DNA of 64,000 nt, taken from JAADHI01 sp964451325. Lineage in GTDB: Bacteria > Nitrospirota > Nitrospiria > SBBL01 > JAADHI01. The notes beneath the pieces are model-generated. The model saw only the letters and a list, made by a program, of their open reading frames with translations. It did not search any database and was not told where the DNA came from. Both the position numbers and the translations under genes were made by a program. The DNA lies in NCBI GenBank assembly GCA_964451325.1, contig CAYVHO010000016.1, forward strand, positions 9,079-73,078, given 5' to 3'. Shown here in pieces: positions 63,336 to 64,000 of the stretch (position 1 is the stretch's first letter; the number at the start of each line of letters is the position of its first letter).

Positions 63336-63629
63336 TCAAACCCCTGTAAGAATATGTCGAACGGTTTCAGGTTCTTTATCAATTACAAACAGAAAGTTTT
63401 TAGAAGCACCGGACGGGACACGTCGGCCCTGCTCCCAGTCCTGAATCGTTCTGAGATTCACACCGAAATAATTGGCAAAGGCTCCCTGAGTCATGCCCAT
63501 TTTTTTACGGATTCGTCGCACATTAATTTCATCAGGAATATGGACGACGCAATCCTGATTTGCTTTTCCTTCTGCAAAGGAAAGTGCTTCTTCTGCGCTT
63601 TCTATCATGCGCTGTCCGGCCGTTTTCAT
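63336..63629 (-). CDS. higA: HigA-type HTH antitoxin
   Basis: From ATG 63629 (AGGAGG eight bases upstream) it has 97 residues; ATG 63635 is too close to the ribosome site. The Xre-type helix-turn-helix is RRIRKKMGMTQGAFANYFGV, followed by LRTIQDWEQGRRVPSG. Order toxin-antitoxin, with the toxin gene upstream, is typical of HigBA modules. It would repress its own promoter and neutralise the toxin. Confidence 0.88.
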   Translation of the reverse strand: MKTAGQRMIESAEEALSFAEGKANQDCVVHIPDEINVRRIRKKMGMTQGAFANYFGVNLRTIQDWEQGRRVPSGASKNFLFVIDKEPETVRHILTGV

Positions 63630-63631
63630 GG

Positions 63632-63991
63632 TCATGTCCTCCTTTTTTTATATGCTTCTGGGATACGAGTTAAAATATTTTTCAGTGTGTTGCGCTCTGC
63701 TTTTGTTAGATTTACCTTGTCTCCTTTTGCAAAAGCGTTCAGAAGAAAAACGGGGATATCAAGTCCTGAATAAAAGGTGATCACACGAACACCACCACTT
63801 TTCCCCTTTCCCTTTGCAGAGAAGCAGACTTTTCGAGCTCCGCCGGTCCCAGAAAAAGCATTTCCAGCAAGTGGGTCTTCAGCAATGAAATCGACGATTT
63901 CTTTTCTTTCATCGTCCGATAGTCCAATATCCTTAGCATCGTTTAGATATCTAGGGTTTGCTGAAAAAGTCAGGCTGGCAATCTCACCCAA
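63632..63991 (-). CDS. higB: HigB/RelE-type toxin
   Basis: The 119 residues match the HigB-2/RelE-like group: LSDDERKEIVDFIAEDPLAG, GTGGARKVCFSAKGKGKSGG and VRVITFYSGLDIPVFLLNAF. It is a likely ribosome-dependent mRNA endonuclease. The frame starts at TTG 63991, with a stop codon three codons before it; no stronger start is visible, and the window ends nine bases further on, so the promoter is outside. Confidence 0.85.
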   Translation of the reverse strand: MGEIASLTFSANPRYLNDAKDIGLSDDERKEIVDFIAEDPLAGNAFSGTGGARKVCFSAKGKGKSGGVRVITFYSGLDIPVFLLNAFAKGDKVNLTKAERNTLKNILTRIPEAYKKRRT

Positions 63992-64000
63992 AGAGGTTCA

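Noticed and set aside
1..64000. tRNA, rRNA, CRISPR arrays, phage or conjugation genes
   Set aside because: None recognised on either strand by reading; no regularly spaced repeats or structural, integrase or relaxase genes were seen.

Overview
The window comes from a Gram-negative bacterium. It encodes a phospholipase A of the outer membrane, an AlgE-like outer-membrane porin, LolA/LolDE-like transport genes and several lipoproteins. The phylum cannot be fixed from the sequence alone. The mix of a probable five-subunit 2-oxoacid:ferredoxin oxidoreductase, a siroheme reductase with TusA, MglA/MglB and a Wsp-like chemosensory cluster is compatible with a Nitrospirota, Nitrospinota or deltaproteobacterial-type lineage (inference). 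No rRNA, tRNA, CRISPR array or phage module was found.

Layout. 1-7533: a beta-oxidation operon (thiolase, 3-hydroxyacyl-CoA dehydrogenase, enoyl-CoA hydratase, acyl-CoA dehydrogenase, EtfB, EtfA, FixC-like dehydrogenase) that should pass electrons from short acyl-CoAs through ETF to quinone. 7508-9435: a lipoprotein gene bracketed by a 22-bp direct repeat that is the 3' end of the fixC-like gene. 9473-17617 (minus): a Wsp-type chemosensory operon (CheR-TPR, two CheW, an MCP with a haem-binding CxxCH motif, a CheA-REC hybrid and a REC-GGDEF diguanylate cyclase) with no cheB/wspF. 17783-25603: single genes, among them adenosine deaminase, a 5'-truncated mscS, MgtC, a CbpA-type DnaJ, a DUF4382 lipoprotein, DUF1841 and a 2Fe-2S ferredoxin. 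25765-29320: nitrite/sulfite reductase, TusA and a dihydroorotate-dehydrogenase-like protein. 29446-30793: two tandem PIN-domain toxin-antitoxin pairs, each with an inverted-repeat operator. 30887-34620: an ABC-F protein, MglA, MglB and a small protein. 34716-38424 (minus): the 2-oxoacid:ferredoxin oxidoreductase.

38863-42511: a lipoprotein, PldA and a Crp/Fnr regulator, divergent from an SDR enzyme and a TVP38-type membrane protein. 42525-49414 (minus): eight tightly coupled genes (TPR protein, two outer-membrane barrels, LolD-like ATPase, FtsX-like permease, LolA-like protein, LytS-type kinase, LytTR regulator), which look like an envelope transport module with its own two-component system. 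49880-59172: seven overlapping or nearly overlapping genes (three glycosyltransferases, two kinase-fold proteins, an MsbA-like exporter and an AlgE-like porin), probably making and exporting a surface glycan. 59288-61557: a DUF6502 protein (possible regulator) and a DUF5666 lipoprotein. 61558-64000: accessory DNA with a HEPN-like gene, a transposase remnant and a HigBA-type toxin-antitoxin pair.

The strongest new lead is a palindrome, TTGGGA-N6-TCCCAA, that sits on the -10 region of a TTGACA promoter in exactly two places: before the glycan operon and before the DUF6502 gene. This suggests that DUF6502 is an autoregulated DNA-binding protein controlling the glycan locus. The Wsp-like c-di-GMP system with a haem-type receptor and no methylesterase is the second lead.
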